From the NCBI RefSeq assembly GCF_902506455.1, contig NZ_LR733844.1, positions 2,365,866-2,429,865 of the forward strand: a stretch of DNA of 64,000 nt, written 5' to 3'. The position numbers and the translations under genes are program-made. This stretch comes from Sphingomonas sp. 8AM (lineage in GTDB: Bacteria; Pseudomonadota; Alphaproteobacteria; Sphingomonadales; Sphingomonadaceae). Numbering within the stretch: the stretch's first letter is position 1; each line of letters begins with the position of its first letter. This document shows, in pieces, positions 44,039-58,715 of the stretch. The notes below the pieces were generated by a model. It was not told where the DNA came from. It saw only the letters and a program-made list of their open reading frames with translations, and searched no databases.

Positions 44039-45591
44039 CAGTGCGCGCTCCCATGCGCAGAAGTTTCGGCATGTGCGGCCGGTACGATCCCGGTGGCCCC
44101 ACGACCCTTTCCGGCGGTCGGCAGCGAGTCACCCGCCGGCTTCGCGCGGTCGATGCGCGCCAGCAGGATCTGCGTATCCTTGCGCATCGGCGCGAGGAAG
44201 CTTTCGGGATAGACGCCCATCCACAGCACCGCTGCCGCGATCGGCACCAGCAGCCACAGCTCGCGCGGGGTCAGGTCCGACATCGCGCGGACCTCCTCAG
44301 ACTTGATCTCGCCGAACACCACGCGACGGTAGAGGTACAGCATGTACGCGGCACCGAGGATGATGCCGGTGGTGCACAGCAACGCGACCGTCGTCGAAAC
44401 CTGATAGGTGCCCATCAGGCTCAGCAATTCGCCGACGAAGTTGCTCGTGCCCGGCAGGCCGATCGACGCCATCGTGAACAGCAGGAACAGGATCGCATAG
44501 CGCGGCATGTTGATCGCCAGCCCGCCGTAACGGCTGATCTCCCGCGTGTGCAGCCGGTCGTAGATCACGCCGACGCACAGGAACAGCGCGCCCGACACCA
44601 GGCCGTGGCCCAGCATCACCATCATCGCGCCCTCGATCCCCTGCGCGTTGAACGCGAACAGACCGATCGTCACGATCGCCATATGCGCGACCGACGAATA
44701 GGCGATCAGCTTCTTCATGTCGGACTGCACCAGCGCGACGAGGCTGGTGTAGATCACCGCGACCGCGCTCAGCCCGAACACCAGCCACACGAGGCTCGCC
44801 GAGGCTTCGGGGAACATCGGCAGGCTGAAGCGCAGGAAGCCATAGCCGCCGAGCTTGAGCAGCACGCCCGCGAGGATCACCGACCCGGCGGTCGGCGCCT
44901 GCACGTGCGCATCGGGCAGCCAGGTGTGGACCGGCCACATCGGCATCTTGACTGCGAACGACGCGAAAAACGCCAGCCACAGCCATGTCTGCACACTCGC
45001 CGGGAAGTCGTAGTTGAGCAGCACCGGGATGCTGGTCGTTTCCGCGGTGATGCTCATGTAGAGCATCGCGATGAACATCAGCAGCGAGCCGAGCAGCGTG
45101 TACAGGAAGAACTTGTACGACGCGTAGATGCGGTTCGCCCCGCCCCAGATGCCGATAATCAGGAACATCGGGATCAGGCCGGCTTCAAAGAAGATATAGA
45201 AAAGGAACAGGTCCTGCGCGGCGAAGGTGCCGATCATCAGCACCTCCGTGAACAGGAACGCCGCCATATATTCCGGCACGCGCTTTTCGATCGCTTGCCA
45301 GCTCGCCCCGATGCAGATCGGCATCAGGAACACCGACAGCACGATCAGCAGCAGCGCATAGCCGTCGATGCCGAGCGCCCAGCCGAAACGGCCGAACAGC
45401 GGGGCATATTCGACGAACTGCCACTGCGCGCCACCGACATCGAACGACGTCCACAGCACCACGCCGAGCGCGAGATCGATCAGCGTCGCGACCAGCGCGG
45501 TGAGGCGCGCCGCGGGAGCGGAGAGGAACAGACACGCAATGGCGGCGACCGCGGGGACCGCCAGCATCAGCGAAAGGATCGGGAACGACAT
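44038..45591 (-). CDS. nuoM: NADH-quinone oxidoreductase subunit M
   Basis: The 517-residue antiporter-like subunit shows [20 protein letters not shown] (Glu in helix 5), [20 protein letters not shown] and [15 protein letters not shown], all typical of NuoM. About 14 helices are visible. A C-terminal polar tail ([20 protein letters not shown]) is extra. One base overlaps nuoN. The membrane arm order L-M-N is the standard one. Confidence 0.95.
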   Translation of the reverse strand: MSFPILSLMLAVPAVAAIACLFLSAPAARLTALVATLIDLALGVVLWTSFDVGGAQWQFVEYAPLFGRFGWALGIDGYALLLIVLSVFLMPICIGASWQAIEKRVPEYMAAFLFTEVLMIGTFAAQDLFLFYIFFEAGLIPMFLIIGIWGGANRIYASYKFFLYTLLGSLLMFIAMLYMSITAETTSIPVLLNYDFPASVQTWLWLAFFASFAVKMPMWPVHTWLPDAHVQAPTAGSVILAGVLLKLGGYGFLRFSLPMFPEASASLVWLVFGLSAVAVIYTSLVALVQSDMKKLIAYSSVAHMAIVTIGLFAFNAQGIEGAMMVMLGHGLVSGALFLCVGVIYDRLHTREISRYGGLAINMPRYAILFLLFTMASIGLPGTSNFVGELLSLMGTYQVSTTVALLCTTGIILGAAYMLYLYRRVVFGEIKSEEVRAMSDLTPRELWLLVPIAAAVLWMGVYPESFLAPMRKDTQILLARIDRAKPAGDSLPTAGKGRGATGIVPAAHAETSAHGSAH

Positions 45592-45607
45592 CTTCCTTCT
45601 CCCCCGC

Positions 45608-47725
<2,118 letters not shown>

Positions 47726-47731
47726 CGGAAT

Positions 47732-48046
47732 TTATCCCTTCATCCGGCTGGGATCGTCGACCGAGATCGAGCCGCGGCCGCGGAAGAAGATGACGAGAAT
47801 GGCGAGCCCGATCGCCGCCTCACCGGCGGCGACGGTCAACACGAACATCGCGAACACCTGCCCGACGAGATCCTGCAGCGCCGCCGAGAAGGCGACTAGG
47901 TTGATGTTCACCGCCAGCAGGATCAGCTCGATCGCCATCAGGATGACGATGATGTTCTTGCGGTTGAGGAAGATCCCCAGCACGCCCATCGTGAATAGGA
48001 TCGCCGCGACGACCAGATAGTGGACGAGGCCGACGCCCCCCGACAT
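47732..48046 (-). CDS. nuoK: NADH-quinone oxidoreductase subunit K
   Basis: The 104-residue protein has three membrane helices with the two conserved acidic residues ([34 protein letters not shown]). ATG 48046 ([13 protein letters not shown]) is chosen; GTG 48058 would overlap nuoJ by four bases and is also possible. It links the E-channel to the antiporter subunits. Confidence 0.94.
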   Translation of the reverse strand: MSGGVGLVHYLVVAAILFTMGVLGIFLNRKNIIVILMAIELILLAVNINLVAFSAALQDLVGQVFAMFVLTVAAGEAAIGLAILVIFFRGRGSISVDDPSRMKG

Positions 48047-48054
48047 GGCCGCGT

Positions 48055-48666
48055 TCACAGCTGTACCCCCTGACCGATCTCCGGCCGCACGTTGCGCGTC
48101 GCGTCCTGTGGTCGGCGCGCATTCTGCCGCGCGATATTCTGGTAGCGCGACCCCGACCGCTCGCGGTGGGTCAGCACGATCGCGCCAATCATCGCGACCA
48201 GCAGCACCAGCCCCGCGCCCTCGAAGATGAACAGATAGCGCGTGTAGAGCAGGTTGCCGATCTGGACGATGTTCGGGACGACATGGTCGGTCGGCGCCGC
48301 GCGACGCGCGAGGTCGATCCCGCCCGCGCTCCATGCGCCAACGCCAATGAGGATTTCGGCGACCAGTGCCACCGCGAGCACCAGCCCGATCCCGAAATAA
48401 CGGACGAACCCGGCACGCAGCTCGGCAAAGTCGATGTCGAGCATCATGACCACAAACAGGAACAGCACCGCGACCGCGCCGACATAGACGATGACAAGCA
48501 GCATCGCGATGAACTCGGCACCGACCAGCACCATCAGCCCGGCGGCGTTGAAGAACGCGAGGATCAGCCACAGCACCGAATGCACCGGATTGCGCGAAGA
48601 GATCGTCATCGCGCCGGACAGCAGCACGACGAGCGCGAACAGATAGAAGGCGATGGCCTGGATCAT
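48055..48666 (-). CDS. nuoJ: NADH-quinone oxidoreductase subunit J
   Basis: The 203-residue protein has five helices, with [20 protein letters not shown] and [20 protein letters not shown] as the family signature (the latter includes the pi-bulge helix). ATG 48666 ([16 protein letters not shown]) is selected; the longer frame upstream lacks hydrophobic content. It has a polar Arg-rich tail. Confidence 0.94.
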   Translation of the reverse strand: MIQAIAFYLFALVVLLSGAMTISSRNPVHSVLWLILAFFNAAGLMVLVGAEFIAMLLVIVYVGAVAVLFLFVVMMLDIDFAELRAGFVRYFGIGLVLAVALVAEILIGVGAWSAGGIDLARRAAPTDHVVPNIVQIGNLLYTRYLFIFEGAGLVLLVAMIGAIVLTHRERSGSRYQNIARQNARRPQDATRNVRPEIGQGVQL

Positions 48667-48751
48667 AGCGCCTTCCCCGCGTCCGCACGCCCGCGGCGCG
48701 CGCTGAATGAAACCGTCAAAATCATCTCGACCCCTGATGTCACGCGAGCGC

Positions 48752-49237
48752 CTACCGGTATGGCGCGTCGGCGGCAAGGTTCGCGGCGATCGCGCGCTCC
48801 CACCGGTCGCCGTTGTCGAGCAGCTTGGCCTTGTCGTAGATCAGTTCCTCGCGGGTCTCGGTCGAGAAATCGAGGTTCGGCCCCTCGACCACCGCGTCGA
48901 CCGGGCAGGCTTCCTGACACAGGCCGCAATAGATGCACTTGGTCATGTCGATGTCGTAGCGCGTCGTGCGGCGGCTGCCGTCATCGCGCGGCTCGGCCTC
49001 GATCGTGATCGCCTGCGCCGGGCACACCGCCTCGCACAGCTTGCACGCGATGCAGCGCTCTTCGCCGTTCGGATAGCGGCGCAGCGCATGTTCGCCGCGG
49101 AAGCGCGGGCTCAGCGGGTTCTTCTCGTACGGATAGTTGATCGTCGCCTTCGGCTTGAAGAAATACTTCAGCGTCAGCGCATGTGCCTTCACGAACTCGT
49201 AAAGCGTGAACGCCTTGATCGTCTGCGCGATACCCAT
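48752..49237 (-). CDS. nuoI: NADH-quinone oxidoreductase subunit I
   Basis: The 161-residue protein carries two 4Fe-4S motifs, [16 protein letters not shown] and [16 protein letters not shown], which hold clusters N6a and N6b. The N-terminus ([24 protein letters not shown] amphipathic helix) anchors it to the membrane arm. It is one base from the nuoH stop. Confidence 0.96.
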   Translation of the reverse strand: MGIAQTIKAFTLYEFVKAHALTLKYFFKPKATINYPYEKNPLSPRFRGEHALRRYPNGEERCIACKLCEAVCPAQAITIEAEPRDDGSRRTTRYDIDMTKCIYCGLCQEACPVDAVVEGPNLDFSTETREELIYDKAKLLDNGDRWERAIAANLAADAPYR

Positions 49238-49238
49238 C

Positions 49239-50285
49239 TTACACTCCCACGCGCATGAACATCAGCACGCCCGACACCAGGAATACCCAGAACAGCGACA
49301 GCGGCAGGAACACCTTCCAGCCCAGCCGCATCAGCTGGTCGTACCGGTAGCGCGGCACCGTCGCCTTGATCCACGAGAAGACGAAGAAGAAGAACAGGAT
49401 CTTGGCAAACAGCCAGATGATCCCCGGCACGACATACAGCGGCGCCCAGTCGAACGGCGGCAGATAGCCACCCCAGAACAGCGTCGCATTCAGCGTGCAC
49501 ATCAGCAACACGTTGGCATATTCACCGAGCCAGTAGAGCGCGAACGCCATCGACGAATATTCGGTTTGATACCCCGCGACCAGCTCGCTCTCCGCCTCCG
49601 TCAGATCGAACGGCGCGCGCTGCGTCTCCGCGAGCGACGAGATCAGGAACACGACGCTCATCGGGAACAGCAGGGGATTGAACCCGAAGCCGTTGATGAA
49701 GCCGTACAGCCCCTTCTGCGCCTCGACGATCGTCGTCAGGTTGAACGACCCGGCCCACATCACCACCGAGATCAGCACGAAGCCGATCGCGACTTCATAG
49801 CTGACCATCTGCGCCGCGGCGCGGATCGCCGAGAAGAACGGATATTTGGAGTTCGACGACCAGCCGGCAAGGATGATCCCGTACACGCCCAGCGACGATG
49901 CCGCGAGCACGTAGAGCAGCCCGACGTTGATGTTCGCGAGCACCACGCCCGGCTGGAACGGCACCACCGCCCAGACGATCAGCGCGACCGTGAAGGTGAT
50001 GATCGGCGCGAGCAGGAACAGCCCGCGGTTCGCCGCCGACGGAACGATCGTCTCCTGAAGGAAGACCTTCAGCCCGTCCGCGAACGACTGCAACAGCCCG
50101 AACGGGCCGACCACGTTCGGCCCGCGGCGCAACGCCATCGCCGCCCAGATCTTGCGGTCGGCATAGATGATCATCGCCACCGACAGCATCAGCGGCAAGG
50201 CGATCGCCAGGATCCCGACGATCGTCGCAAGGAACCACGCCCAGCCATAAGGAAGGCCGATCGTATGATTGAAGAAGTCGGTCAC
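49239..50285 (-). CDS. nuoH: NADH-quinone oxidoreductase subunit H
   Basis: From GTG 50285 the frame gives 348 residues with eight or nine helices. The quinone-site signatures are [40 protein letters not shown] and [23 protein letters not shown] overlaps the nuoG stop by four bases (GTGA), which decides the start; the frame upstream is antisense noise inside nuoG. Confidence 0.95.
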   Translation of the reverse strand: MTDFFNHTIGLPYGWAWFLATIVGILAIALPLMLSVAMIIYADRKIWAAMALRRGPNVVGPFGLLQSFADGLKVFLQETIVPSAANRGLFLLAPIITFTVALIVWAVVPFQPGVVLANINVGLLYVLAASSLGVYGIILAGWSSNSKYPFFSAIRAAAQMVSYEVAIGFVLISVVMWAGSFNLTTIVEAQKGLYGFINGFGFNPLLFPMSVVFLISSLAETQRAPFDLTEAESELVAGYQTEYSSMAFALYWLGEYANVLLMCTLNATLFWGGYLPPFDWAPLYVVPGIIWLFAKILFFFFVFSWIKATVPRYRYDQLMRLGWKVFLPLSLFWVFLVSGVLMFMRVGV

Positions 50286-52276
50286 TCCGCCGCCTCCGCG
50301 AAGCTTTCGCCATGCACCAGCTCCGCCGAGCAGCGCTGCATCGTCGGTGACGCCCGGCAAATAGCGTTGGTGAGATAGAAGTCCTTGATCGGATAACCCT
50401 CGAGCACGCCCTCCGCAGTCGTGCCGAGCGCGGGCGCGTGCCACGCGAACGTCTTGAGCCCCGGCGTTGCCAGCTCCGGACAGTCGAGCGCCATCGCCGC
50501 GCGCAGCTCATCGAGCGTGTCGAACGGCAGCGTCTGGCCGATGCGCTCGCTCAACGCGCGGAAGATCGTCCAGTCCTCGCGCGCGTCACCCGGCGGGAAC
50601 ACCGCGCGCTCGCCACGCTGGACGCGGCCTTCGAGGTTGACGAACGTCCCCGACTTTTCGGCATAGCTCGCCCCCGGCAGGATCACGTCGGCATGATGCG
50701 CGCCGCGATCGCCATGGTGACCGACATAGACCTTGAAGCCGGTGAAGCGCGCATGGTCGCACTCGTCGGCCCCGAGGAAGAAGGTCAGCTTCGCGTCATA
50801 CAGTGAGGAAATACCGGCCTTTTGCGCATAGCCGAGCATCAGCCCGCCCATCCGCGACGCCGCCATGTGGACGACGTTGAAGCCGTTCCAGCCATCCTTG
50901 ACCAGCCCCAGCGTTTCGACCAGCCCGAGCGCCGCACCATGCGCGCCCTTGAGAGCCGCACCCCCGACGATCACCATCGGCTTGCTCGCCTTGCCGAACG
51001 CCTCGGTCACGCGCTCCGGCAGCTTGCCGAGCACCGACAGGTCCGCGCCCAGCCACTCGACCTTGTAGGTCAGCTCGGTCTCCGGCCCGATCGCAAAGAC
51101 CTTCGCGCCCTTCTTGATCGCCTTGCGGATGCGCGTGTTCACCAGCGGCGCCTCCCAGCGCAGGTTGGTGCCGACCAGCAGGATCGCATCCGCCTCTTCG
51201 GTGCCCGCGATCGTGGTGTTAAAGTTCACCGCGGCGAGGCTGGACGTATCATAGTCCATGCCCGTCTGCCTCCCTTCGAGCAGCGACGAGCCGAGCCCCT
51301 TGAGCAGCGCCTTGGCCGCGAACATCGTCTCGCAATCGACCAGATCGCCCGCGACCGCCGCGACCGAGCCACCGTGATCGATCGCCGCGATCGCCGCGAA
51401 CGCCTCGTCCCACGTCACCGCGTGCAGCTTGCCGTCGCGGCGCACATACGGCCGGTCGAGCCGCTTGCGCACCAGCCCGTCGACCGCATGGCGGGTCTTG
51501 TCGCTCGCCCACTCCTCGTTGACATCGTCGTTGACGCGCGGAACCGCGCGCAGCACCTGCCGGCCACGGCTGTCGAGACGAATGTTGGTGCCGACCGCGT
51601 CCATAACGTCGATCGTCAGCGTCTTGCGCAGCTCCCACGGGCGCGCCTCGAACGCGTAGGGCTTGCTGGTCAGCGCACCTACCGGACACAGGTCGACGAC
51701 GTTGCCCGATAGTTCGGACGTGACCGCTTCCTCCAGATAGGAGGTAATCTGCATGTTCTCGCCGCGATAGATCGCGCCGATTTCCTCAACGCCCGCGACT
51801 TCCTCGGCAAAGCGGATGCAGCGCGTGCACTGGATGCAGCGGGTCATGACCGTCTTGACGATCGGCCCCATATATTTCTCGGTGACCGCGCGCTTGTTCT
51901 CGTCGAAGCGCGAATGGCCGCGGCCATAGGCGATCGACTGATCCTGCAGATCGCACTCGCCGCCCTGATCGCAGATCGGGCAATCGAGCGGGTGGTTGAT
52001 GAGCAGAAACTCCATGATGCCTTCGCGGGCATGCTTCACCATCGGCGTGTTGGTGAAGATCTCCTGATTTTCCGCGGCCGGCAGCGCGCAGCTCGCCTGC
52101 GGCTTGGGCGGCCCCGGCTTCACCTCGACCAGACACATCCGGCAATTGCCGGCGATCGACAGCCGTTCGTGGTAGCAGAAGCGCGGGATCTCCTTGCCGG
52201 AAAGCTCGCACGCCTGCAGCACGGTGGCGCCCTGCGGCACCTCGATCTCGACTCCGTCGACTTTGACCTTGGGCAT
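50282..52276 (-). CDS. nuoG: NADH-quinone oxidoreductase subunit G
   Basis: The 664-residue protein has an N-terminal 2Fe-2S domain ([20 protein letters not shown]), a His/Cys cluster motif [20 protein letters not shown], a 4Fe-4S motif [20 protein letters not shown] and a molybdopterin-oxidoreductase-like body without cofactor. It is shorter than E. coli NuoG, as usual in alphaproteobacteria. ATG overlaps the nuoF stop by one base (TAATG). Confidence 0.95.
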   Translation of the reverse strand: MPKVKVDGVEIEVPQGATVLQACELSGKEIPRFCYHERLSIAGNCRMCLVEVKPGPPKPQASCALPAAENQEIFTNTPMVKHAREGIMEFLLINHPLDCPICDQGGECDLQDQSIAYGRGHSRFDENKRAVTEKYMGPIVKTVMTRCIQCTRCIRFAEEVAGVEEIGAIYRGENMQITSYLEEAVTSELSGNVVDLCPVGALTSKPYAFEARPWELRKTLTIDVMDAVGTNIRLDSRGRQVLRAVPRVNDDVNEEWASDKTRHAVDGLVRKRLDRPYVRRDGKLHAVTWDEAFAAIAAIDHGGSVAAVAGDLVDCETMFAAKALLKGLGSSLLEGRQTGMDYDTSSLAAVNFNTTIAGTEEADAILLVGTNLRWEAPLVNTRIRKAIKKGAKVFAIGPETELTYKVEWLGADLSVLGKLPERVTEAFGKASKPMVIVGGAALKGAHGAALGLVETLGLVKDGWNGFNVVHMAASRMGGLMLGYAQKAGISSLYDAKLTFFLGADECDHARFTGFKVYVGHHGDRGAHHADVILPGASYAEKSGTFVNLEGRVQRGERAVFPPGDAREDWTIFRALSERIGQTLPFDTLDELRAAMALDCPELATPGLKTFAWHAPALGTTAEGVLEGYPIKDFYLTNAICRASPTMQRCSAELVHGESFAEAAE

Positions 52277-53580
52277 TATTCAGCAGCTTCCTGCATCGGG
52301 GCGACGTTGCCGCCACGCTCGTTGATGCGGCGTTCCAGCTCGGGGCGGAAATGCTTGATGAGCCCCTGGATCGGCCACGCCGCCGCGTCACCCAGCGCGC
52401 AGATCGAATGGCCCTCGACCTGCTTGGTCACCTGCTGGAGCATGTCGATCTCGCCCAGCTCGGCGTCGCCGGTACGCAGCCGTTCCATCACGCGCCACAT
52501 CCAGCCGGTGCCCTCCCGGCACGGCGTGCACTGGCCGCAGCTCTCGTGCTTGTAGAAGTACGACAGCCGCGCGATCGCCCGGACCACGTCGGTCGACTTG
52601 TCCATGACGATCACCGCCGCGGTACCGAGCCCCGAACCGACCGCCTTGAGGCCGTCGAAGTCCATCGGCGCGTCCATGATGTCCTTCGCCGGCACCAACG
52701 GCACCGACGACCCGCCCGGGATCACCGCGAGCAGATTGTCCCAGCCGCCACGGATCCCGCCGCAATGCTTCTCGATCAGTTCGCGGAACGGGATGCTCAT
52801 CGCCTCTTCGACGACGCACGGCGTGTTCACATGGCCCGAGATCTGAAAGAGCTTGGTGCCCTTGTTGTTCTCCGCGCCGAAGCTGGAGAACCACGCCGCC
52901 CCGCGCCGCAGGATCGTCGGCGCGACCGCAATCGACTCGACATTGTTGACGGTCGTCGGGCAACCATACAGACCCGCGCCGGCCGGGAACGGCGGCTTGA
53001 GACGCGGCTGGCCCTTCTTGCCTTCGAGGCTTTCGAGCATCGCGGTTTCTTCGCCGCAAATGTACGCGCCCGCGCCGCGGTGGACGAAGACGTCGAAGTC
53101 ATAGCCCGAGCCGCAGGCGTTCTTGCCGACGAGTCCCTTGTCGTATGCCTCGGCAACCGCTGCGAACAGCACCTCGGCCTCGCGGATATATTCGCCGCGA
53201 ATGTAGATATATGCCGCGCGCGCGCGCATCGCGAAGCCCGCGACCAGCGCACCCTCGATCAGCTTGTGCGGATCGTGGCGGATGATCTCGCGGTCCTTGC
53301 ACGACCCCGGCTCGGATTCGTCGGCGTTGATGACGAGGAAGTTCGGCCGGTCCGGCTTCGGCTCCTTGGGCATGAACGACCATTTGGTGCCGGTCGGGAA
53401 GCCGGCCCCGCCACGCCCGCGCAACCCCGACGCCTTGACGACGTCGATGATCTTGTCCTGACCAAGCTCCAGCAGCGCCTTGGTATTGTCCCAGTCGCCG
53501 CGCGCCATCGCCGCATCCAGCCGCCACGACTGATAGCCGTAAAGGTTGGTGAAGATCCGGTCCTTGTCGAGCAGGCTCAT
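52276..53580 (-). CDS. nuoF: NADH-quinone oxidoreductase subunit F
   Basis: The 434-residue protein binds NADH, FMN and cluster N3. It has [20 protein letters not shown] (FMN loop), [35 protein letters not shown] and the cluster motif [20 protein letters not shown] 53580 gives the usual [15 protein letters not shown] start and overlaps the end of nuoE by four bases. Confidence 0.96.
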   Translation of the reverse strand: MSLLDKDRIFTNLYGYQSWRLDAAMARGDWDNTKALLELGQDKIIDVVKASGLRGRGGAGFPTGTKWSFMPKEPKPDRPNFLVINADESEPGSCKDREIIRHDPHKLIEGALVAGFAMRARAAYIYIRGEYIREAEVLFAAVAEAYDKGLVGKNACGSGYDFDVFVHRGAGAYICGEETAMLESLEGKKGQPRLKPPFPAGAGLYGCPTTVNNVESIAVAPTILRRGAAWFSSFGAENNKGTKLFQISGHVNTPCVVEEAMSIPFRELIEKHCGGIRGGWDNLLAVIPGGSSVPLVPAKDIMDAPMDFDGLKAVGSGLGTAAVIVMDKSTDVVRAIARLSYFYKHESCGQCTPCREGTGWMWRVMERLRTGDAELGEIDMLQQVTKQVEGHSICALGDAAAWPIQGLIKHFRPELERRINERGGNVAPMQEAAE

Positions 53581-54272
53581 GCGTCCGCTCCCTGTGTCGC
53601 GACGGTCCATTCGTCGCGATAATCATGGTTCTCGGTCACCATCGCGGTCAGCGAGGTCGGTCCGCCCTTCGGCTCGACCGTGTGGCGGCCCGGCTCCTGC
53701 GTGCCCGGCTTGGGCGCGCCGCCGTTCGCCAGCGTCTCGATGATCGCGATCGTGCGATCGTAGTCGAGGTCCTCGAAATTGTCGTCGTTGATCTGCACCA
53801 TCGGCGCCGACGAGCAATTACCCATGCACTCGACCTCGGTCAGCGTGAACAGGCCATCGGGCGTGGTCTTGCCCTTGATGAGGCCCTTGTTCTTGCACGC
53901 CGCCAAGACGTCGTCCGACCCGCGCAACATGCAGGGCGTCGTGCCGCACACCTGCACGTGGAAGCGCCCGACCGGTGCGAGGTTGAACATCGTGTAGAAA
54001 GTCGCGACCTCGTACACGCGCATATAGGGCACGCCAATCTCGCGCGCGACGAACTCGATCACGGGGACCGGTAGCCACCCCTGTGTCTGCGTCTCAGCCC
54101 CGACCTGGCGCTGCGCCAGATCGAGCAGCGGGATCGACGCCGATTGCTCGCGCCCGGCGGGATAACGCGACAGGATCGCGTCACGCTTCGCCTTGCTCTC
54201 GCCGTTCCACTGGAACGCGCCCCAGCGCGCGCGGACCTCGGCCTCGTCGGGGATGATAGGTGCGTCAGCCAT
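53577..54272 (-). CDS. nuoE: NADH-quinone oxidoreductase subunit E
   Basis: The 231-residue protein has a thioredoxin-like 2Fe-2S domain with Cys ligands in [12 protein letters not shown] and [18 protein letters not shown]. The N-terminal helical part ([20 protein letters not shown]) is typical. A C-terminal extension of about 35 residues ([18 protein letters not shown]) is longer than in E. coli and common in alphaproteobacteria. Confidence 0.95.
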   Translation of the reverse strand: MADAPIIPDEAEVRARWGAFQWNGESKAKRDAILSRYPAGREQSASIPLLDLAQRQVGAETQTQGWLPVPVIEFVAREIGVPYMRVYEVATFYTMFNLAPVGRFHVQVCGTTPCMLRGSDDVLAACKNKGLIKGKTTPDGLFTLTEVECMGNCSSAPMVQINDDNFEDLDYDRTIAIIETLANGGAPKPGTQEPGRHTVEPKGGPTSLTAMVTENHDYRDEWTVATQGADA

Positions 54273-55552
54273 CAGCGGTCACATTCGCCAAAAACAATAT
54301 CCATCGCGCCCAGAATGGCGGTGGTGTCCGCCAGCATGTGCCCGCGGCTCATGAAATCCATCGCCTGCAGGTGCGAGAAAGCGGTCGGGCGTATCTTGCA
54401 GCGATACGGCTTGTTGCTGCCGTCGCTCACCAGATACACGCCGAACTCACCCTTCGGGCTTTCGGTCGCGACATACACTTCGCCCGCCGGGACATGATAG
54501 CCTTCGGTGTACAGCTTGAAGTGGTGGATCAGCGCTTCCATCGAGCGCTTCATCTCGGCGCGCTTCGGCGGCACCACCTTGCGGTCGAGCGAGGCGATCG
54601 GCCCCTCCGGCATTTCGGCGAGGCACTGCTTCATGATCCGCGCCGACTGGCGAACCTCCTCGACGCGCACCATGAAGCGGTCGTAGCAATCGCCGCGCGT
54701 GCCGACCGGCACGTCGAAGTCCATCTTCGCATAAACATCGTACGGCTGCGACTTGCGAAGATCCCACGGGATCCCCGCCGCGCGAATCATCGGGCCGGAG
54801 AAGCCCCATTTGATCGCATCCTCGCGGCTCACCGTCGCGATATCGACGTTGCGCTGCTTGAAGATGCGGTTGTCGGCGACAAGGCTGATCGCATCCTCGA
54901 ACAGGCGCGGGAGCCGTGTGTCGAGCCAGTCGGCGATGTCGGTCAGCAGCTTGAGCGGTACGTCCTGATGGACGCCGCCGGGGCGGAAATAATTATGGTG
55001 CATCCGCGCGCCGGTCGCGCGCTCGAGGAAGCCGTAGCAATCCTCGCGAATCTCGAACATCCACAGGTTCGGCGTCATCGCGCCGACGTCCATGACGTGC
55101 GACCCGAGATTGAGCATGTGGTTCGAGATGCGCGTCAACTCGGCGAAGAACACCCGCAGATATTGCGCGCGGATCGGTACTTCGAGATCGAGCAGCTTCT
55201 CGATCGCGAGCACAAAGGTGTGCTCCATGCACGCGGGCGAGCAATAATCGAGCCGGTCGAAATACGGGATCGCCTGCGCGTAGGTCTTGTATTCGATCAG
55301 CTTTTCGGTGCCGCGATGCAGCAACCCGACGTGCGGATCGATCCGCTCGATGATTTCGCCGTTCAGCTCCATGACGAGCCGCAGCACGCCGTGCGCCGCG
55401 GGATGCTGCGGGCCGAAATTGATCGTGTAATTCTGGATCGCCACGTCGCCCTCGGTCGGGTGCGCGGCGTCGGTGGCGTGCAGGATCTTCTCGATCGCGG
55501 GATCGACCTCGCGATCGACCGCCTGCTCCTTCTGGACGTACGTGTCGGTCAT
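54272..55552 (-). CDS. nuoD: NADH-quinone oxidoreductase subunit D
   Basis: From ATG 55552 ([20 protein letters not shown]) the frame gives 426 residues. The hydrogenase-like fold shows [40 protein letters not shown] (quinone-site His and Tyr) and the C-terminal [20 protein letters not shown]. One base overlaps nuoE. About 25 N-terminal residues precede the conserved core. Confidence 0.96.
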   Translation of the reverse strand: MTDTYVQKEQAVDREVDPAIEKILHATDAAHPTEGDVAIQNYTINFGPQHPAAHGVLRLVMELNGEIIERIDPHVGLLHRGTEKLIEYKTYAQAIPYFDRLDYCSPACMEHTFVLAIEKLLDLEVPIRAQYLRVFFAELTRISNHMLNLGSHVMDVGAMTPNLWMFEIREDCYGFLERATGARMHHNYFRPGGVHQDVPLKLLTDIADWLDTRLPRLFEDAISLVADNRIFKQRNVDIATVSREDAIKWGFSGPMIRAAGIPWDLRKSQPYDVYAKMDFDVPVGTRGDCYDRFMVRVEEVRQSARIMKQCLAEMPEGPIASLDRKVVPPKRAEMKRSMEALIHHFKLYTEGYHVPAGEVYVATESPKGEFGVYLVSDGSNKPYRCKIRPTAFSHLQAMDFMSRGHMLADTTAILGAMDIVFGECDR

Positions 55553-56397
55553 TGGTTCTGCCCTCCGCCCTTCGACGGCACGACATCGGGGTCGACCGGC
55601 TTCGGCACGGCATCGCTTTCGGACCGGCCCGCGCCGGTCTCGGCGGTGCTCGTCGTGTCCTTCTTGGCGTACGGCTGGCTCGGCGCCGGTGCGTCCTGCT
55701 TCGGCGTCTGTGCGGCGCCGGCTTTCTGCGCCTCGGTCGCGGTCACTGGAGTCGGCGCGCCCTTGGCCTCGGGCAGCTTCGCCTTCTCGTCGCCCGGCAG
55801 CACATATTGCGCGCCTTCCCACGGGCTCTCGAAATCGAACGTGCGGAAGTCCTGCGCCAGCTTCACCGGCTCATAGACTACGCGCTTCTGCTCCTCGGAA
55901 TAGCGCAGCTCGACGAACCCCGTCAGAGGGAAGTCCTTACGGAAGGGATGCCCGCGGAAGCCATAATCAGTCAGGATACGGCGCAGGTCACGGTTGCCCG
56001 AGAACAGCACACCGTACATGTCGTAGATCTCGCGCTCCAGCCAGCCCGCGACCGGCCAGATATCAGTCACCGACGGCACCGGCGTGTCTTCGGTCGCGCC
56101 GACGTGGACGTGCAGCCGATGATTGCGCGTCAGCGACAGCAAGCAATAAACAACCTCAAAACGCTCTGGGCGCTCGGGATAGTCGACGCCCGCGATTTCC
56201 ATCAATTGCTGGTATTCGAGCCCCGGCGTGTCGCGCAGCGCGATCAGCGCGGCAACGAGGCCGTCACGCGTGACGTGCAACTGCACCTCACCCGCGATCT
56301 CGACCGCGTCGATCAACGCACCACCGATCGCTGCACGCGCCGCGTCGATCGTCGCATCGTTGAGCTGCGCCGCCCAGGCAGGAGCCGGCGCCCTCAC
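55549..56397 (-). CDS. nuoC: NADH-quinone oxidoreductase subunit C, with low-complexity tail
   Basis: The 282-residue protein has the NuoC core ([60 protein letters not shown]). From about residue 205 comes a Pro/Ala/Lys/Thr-rich tail without hydrophobic core, ending [14 protein letters not shown]. The usual NuoC is about 200 residues. It starts with GTG 56397, overlapping nuoB by four bases, and overlaps nuoD by four. Confidence 0.93.
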   Translation of the reverse strand: MRAPAPAWAAQLNDATIDAARAAIGGALIDAVEIAGEVQLHVTRDGLVAALIALRDTPGLEYQQLMEIAGVDYPERPERFEVVYCLLSLTRNHRLHVHVGATEDTPVPSVTDIWPVAGWLEREIYDMYGVLFSGNRDLRRILTDYGFRGHPFRKDFPLTGFVELRYSEEQKRVVYEPVKLAQDFRTFDFESPWEGAQYVLPGDEKAKLPEAKGAPTPVTATEAQKAGAAQTPKQDAPAPSQPYAKKDTTSTAETGAGRSESDAVPKPVDPDVVPSKGGGQNQ

Positions 56398-56963
56398 CGT
56401 TCGATACTCCCGGCGCGGCGGATCTTCCGCTGCAACTGCATCACACCATACAACAACGCCTCGGCGGTCGGCGGGCAGCCGGGAACATAGATGTCGACGG
56501 GCACCACGCGATCGCAGCCGCGCACAACGCTGTAGCTATAGTGATAATAGCCGCCGCCGTTGGCACATGACCCCATCGAGATGACGTACTTCGGCTCCGA
56601 CATCTGGTCATAGACCTTGCGAAGTGCCGGCGCCATCTTGTTGCAGAGCGTGCCCGCGACGATCATCACGTCCGACTGGCGCGGCGACGCACGCGGTGCG
56701 GCACCGAACCGCTCCATGTCGTAGCGCGGCATGTTGACGTGGATCATCTCGACCGCGCAGCACGCGAGCCCAAACGTCATCCACCACAGCGAGCCGGTGC
56801 GCGCCCATTGGAACAGGTCCTCGGTCGAGGTGACCAGGAAACCCTTGTCGTTCAGCTCGCCGTTCAGGCCATCGAAAAAGCCCTGATCGGGCGCGATCAC
56901 GCCCTGACCCGGCTCCGGATTGTTGACGAGCCCGACCGGCCCGGAGTGTGCTTCTACTCCCAC
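56394..56963 (-). CDS. nuoB: NADH-quinone oxidoreductase subunit B
   Basis: From GTG 56963 ([15 protein letters not shown]) the frame gives 189 residues with cluster N2 ligands in [26 protein letters not shown] and [14 protein letters not shown]. The start overlaps nuoA by ten bases. The frame continues upstream, but those 70 residues are antisense to no gene and overlap nuoA in another frame, so they are rejected. Confidence 0.95.
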   Translation of the reverse strand: MGVEAHSGPVGLVNNPEPGQGVIAPDQGFFDGLNGELNDKGFLVTSTEDLFQWARTGSLWWMTFGLACCAVEMIHVNMPRYDMERFGAAPRASPRQSDVMIVAGTLCNKMAPALRKVYDQMSEPKYVISMGSCANGGGYYHYSYSVVRGCDRVVPVDIYVPGCPPTAEALLYGVMQLQRKIRRAGSIER

Positions 56964-57328
56964 TCCAGCGCTCCCTTCTTCCACGCGTAGACAAGGCCGA
57001 GCGCGAGTTCGGCGATAAAGATCATCATCGAGAACCATGCGGTCCAGCCGAGCGAGAAAACGCTGACCGCCCAAGGATATAGGAACGCCGCTTCGAGATC
57101 GAAGATGATGAACAGGATGGCGACCAGATAAAAGCGCACGTCGAACTGCGAACGGCTGTCCTCGAACGCGGGGAAACCGCATTCATATTCAGCCAGCTTT
57201 TCGGGCGTGGGTTCGGCCACGCCGGTCAGCTTGGCGACCGCCATCGGAAGAAAAACGAACGCGCTCGACAGAGCGAGCGCCACCCCCAGGAACAGGAGGA
57301 TCGGTAGGTATTGCGACAGATCGACCAC
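56954..57328 (-). CDS. nuoA: NADH-quinone oxidoreductase subunit A
   Basis: The 124-residue protein has three membrane helices and the NuoA signature [20 protein letters not shown] followed by [20 protein letters not shown]. It starts with GTG 57328 and is the first gene of the complex I cluster. The 105 bases upstream, up to the NUDIX gene stop at 57434, must hold the nuo promoter unless transcription reads through; CCTCCGGAGG at 57387-57396 could close a small terminator. Confidence 0.96.
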   Translation of the reverse strand: MVDLSQYLPILLFLGVALALSSAFVFLPMAVAKLTGVAEPTPEKLAEYECGFPAFEDSRSQFDVRFYLVAILFIIFDLEAAFLYPWAVSVFSLGWTAWFSMMIFIAELALGLVYAWKKGALEWE

Positions 57329-57433
57329 TATGTCTCTCTCGCCTCTCTCGCAGGTGCGAACGGAACCGGCACGCTCTAGACCCCCGCCTCCGGAGGGGCA
57401 AGGCCATGGGGAGTGAGAATGAATCGCAAGCAG

Positions 57434-57898
57434 CTACCAGTCGGGGCTGCGCTCGCGGTGACCCTGCCATTCGTCGATCCGGCGCCGCGTGGCCGGTGAC
57501 AGGGTATCTGGAAGATCGTCGAGCGGATGAAAGGCGGCCTCTTCCAGTTCGCGGCCATCCGGCACCGGCACCTCGTCACTCCGCGCGGCGAACAGAAAGA
57601 CGGTGTCGCGACGCCCCTCGGTGCGGGACTCATGCCGCGCGAGCAGCGCCAGCTCGCGCGCGATGCAGCCGGTCTCCTCCCGCAATTCGCGTGCCGCTGC
57701 CTCGACCGGCGCCTCGCCGCGTGCAATCCCGCCACCCGGCAGCATGTGCAGCTCGGTGCGGCCGTAGCGATGCCGAACCAGCAACACCCGGCCGGCCCGA
57801 TCGGTGACCAGCAGCTTCACGCCGCGCGTCCGCAAGCCGAGCAGCGACATGGTGCGACGGCGCAGGCGGTACGCAAGCGGCATGAGCAGGCGAAGCAT
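57434..57898 (-). CDS. NUDIX hydrolase
   Basis: From ATG 57898 the frame gives 154 residues. The Nudix box reads [18 protein letters not shown] followed by REETGC, matching G-x5-E-x7-REUxEExGU. The N-terminus ([20 protein letters not shown]) is basic and hydrophobic, and [20 protein letters not shown] leads into the fold. Such enzymes hydrolyse nucleoside diphosphates linked to another moiety; the substrate is unknown. A longer frame upstream crosses into the divergent dcd gene and is ignored. Confidence 0.85.
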   Translation of the reverse strand: MLRLLMPLAYRLRRRTMSLLGLRTRGVKLLVTDRAGRVLLVRHRYGRTELHMLPGGGIARGEAPVEAAARELREETGCIARELALLARHESRTEGRRDTVFLFAARSDEVPVPDGRELEEAAFHPLDDLPDTLSPATRRRIDEWQGHRERSPDW

Positions 57899-58007
57899 CA
57901 CGATTGATGATAGCGCCCGGCCGCGGGTGCAGATAGCGGGACGACGATCCGCCTTGCGCCGCAGGCCTTCAGCCGCGAAAGCGCATCCAGCCGAGGGGAT
58001 TCGCTCT

Positions 58008-58562
58008 ATGTCCGTCATGTCCGACCGCTGGATCCGCGAGCGCGCGCTCGCCGACGGGATGATCGAGCCGTTCGTCGAATCGCAGCGTCGTGATGGTTGC
58101 ATCAGCTACGGGCTATCGAGCTATGGCTATGATGCGCGCGTCGCCGACGAGTTCAAGATTTTCACCAACGTCGACAACGCGTTGGTCGACCCGAAGGATT
58201 TTGCGGCCAACAGCTTCGTCGACCGCAAGACCGACGTCTGCATCATCCCGCCGAACAGCTTCGCGCTGGCGCGGACGGTCGAGTACTTCCGGGTGCCACG
58301 TGACGTTCTGGTGATCTGCCTCGGCAAGTCGACCTATGCGCGCTGCGGGATCATCGTCAACGTCACGCCGCTTGAACCCGGCTGGGAGGGGCATGTGACG
58401 CTCGAATTCTCGAATACGACACCGTTGCCTGCCAAGATCTACGCCAATGAAGGCGCTTGCCAGTTCCTGTTCCTGTCCGGCAACGAACCGTGCGAGACGA
58501 GCTACGCGGATCGGGCCGGCAAATATATGGGCCAGCGCGGGGTGACCCTGCCACGGTTGTGA
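58008..58562 (+). CDS. dcd: dCTP deaminase
   Basis: The 184-residue protein is full length: [60 protein letters not shown] and [20 protein letters not shown], which contains the catalytic Glu. It deaminates dCTP to dUTP for dTTP synthesis. ATG 58008 is chosen because the conserved region begins at [15 protein letters not shown]. Divergent from the NUDIX gene. Confidence 0.95.
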   Translation: MSVMSDRWIRERALADGMIEPFVESQRRDGCISYGLSSYGYDARVADEFKIFTNVDNALVDPKDFAANSFVDRKTDVCIIPPNSFALARTVEYFRVPRDVLVICLGKSTYARCGIIVNVTPLEPGWEGHVTLEFSNTTPLPAKIYANEGACQFLFLSGNEPCETSYADRAGKYMGQRGVTLPRL

Positions 58563-58715
58563 CCAAAGCCGACATACGAGCCGAGCATCGACCAGATCGC
58601 CAGGCACGCGGCGGACCGCGGTAAAAGGTCGGAATGTCGCTGGCAAGCCAGCGCCACTGACCTACGAACAGTACCCAGCCGATCACACCTGTGACATGCA
58701 AGGCACGCCGATTGC

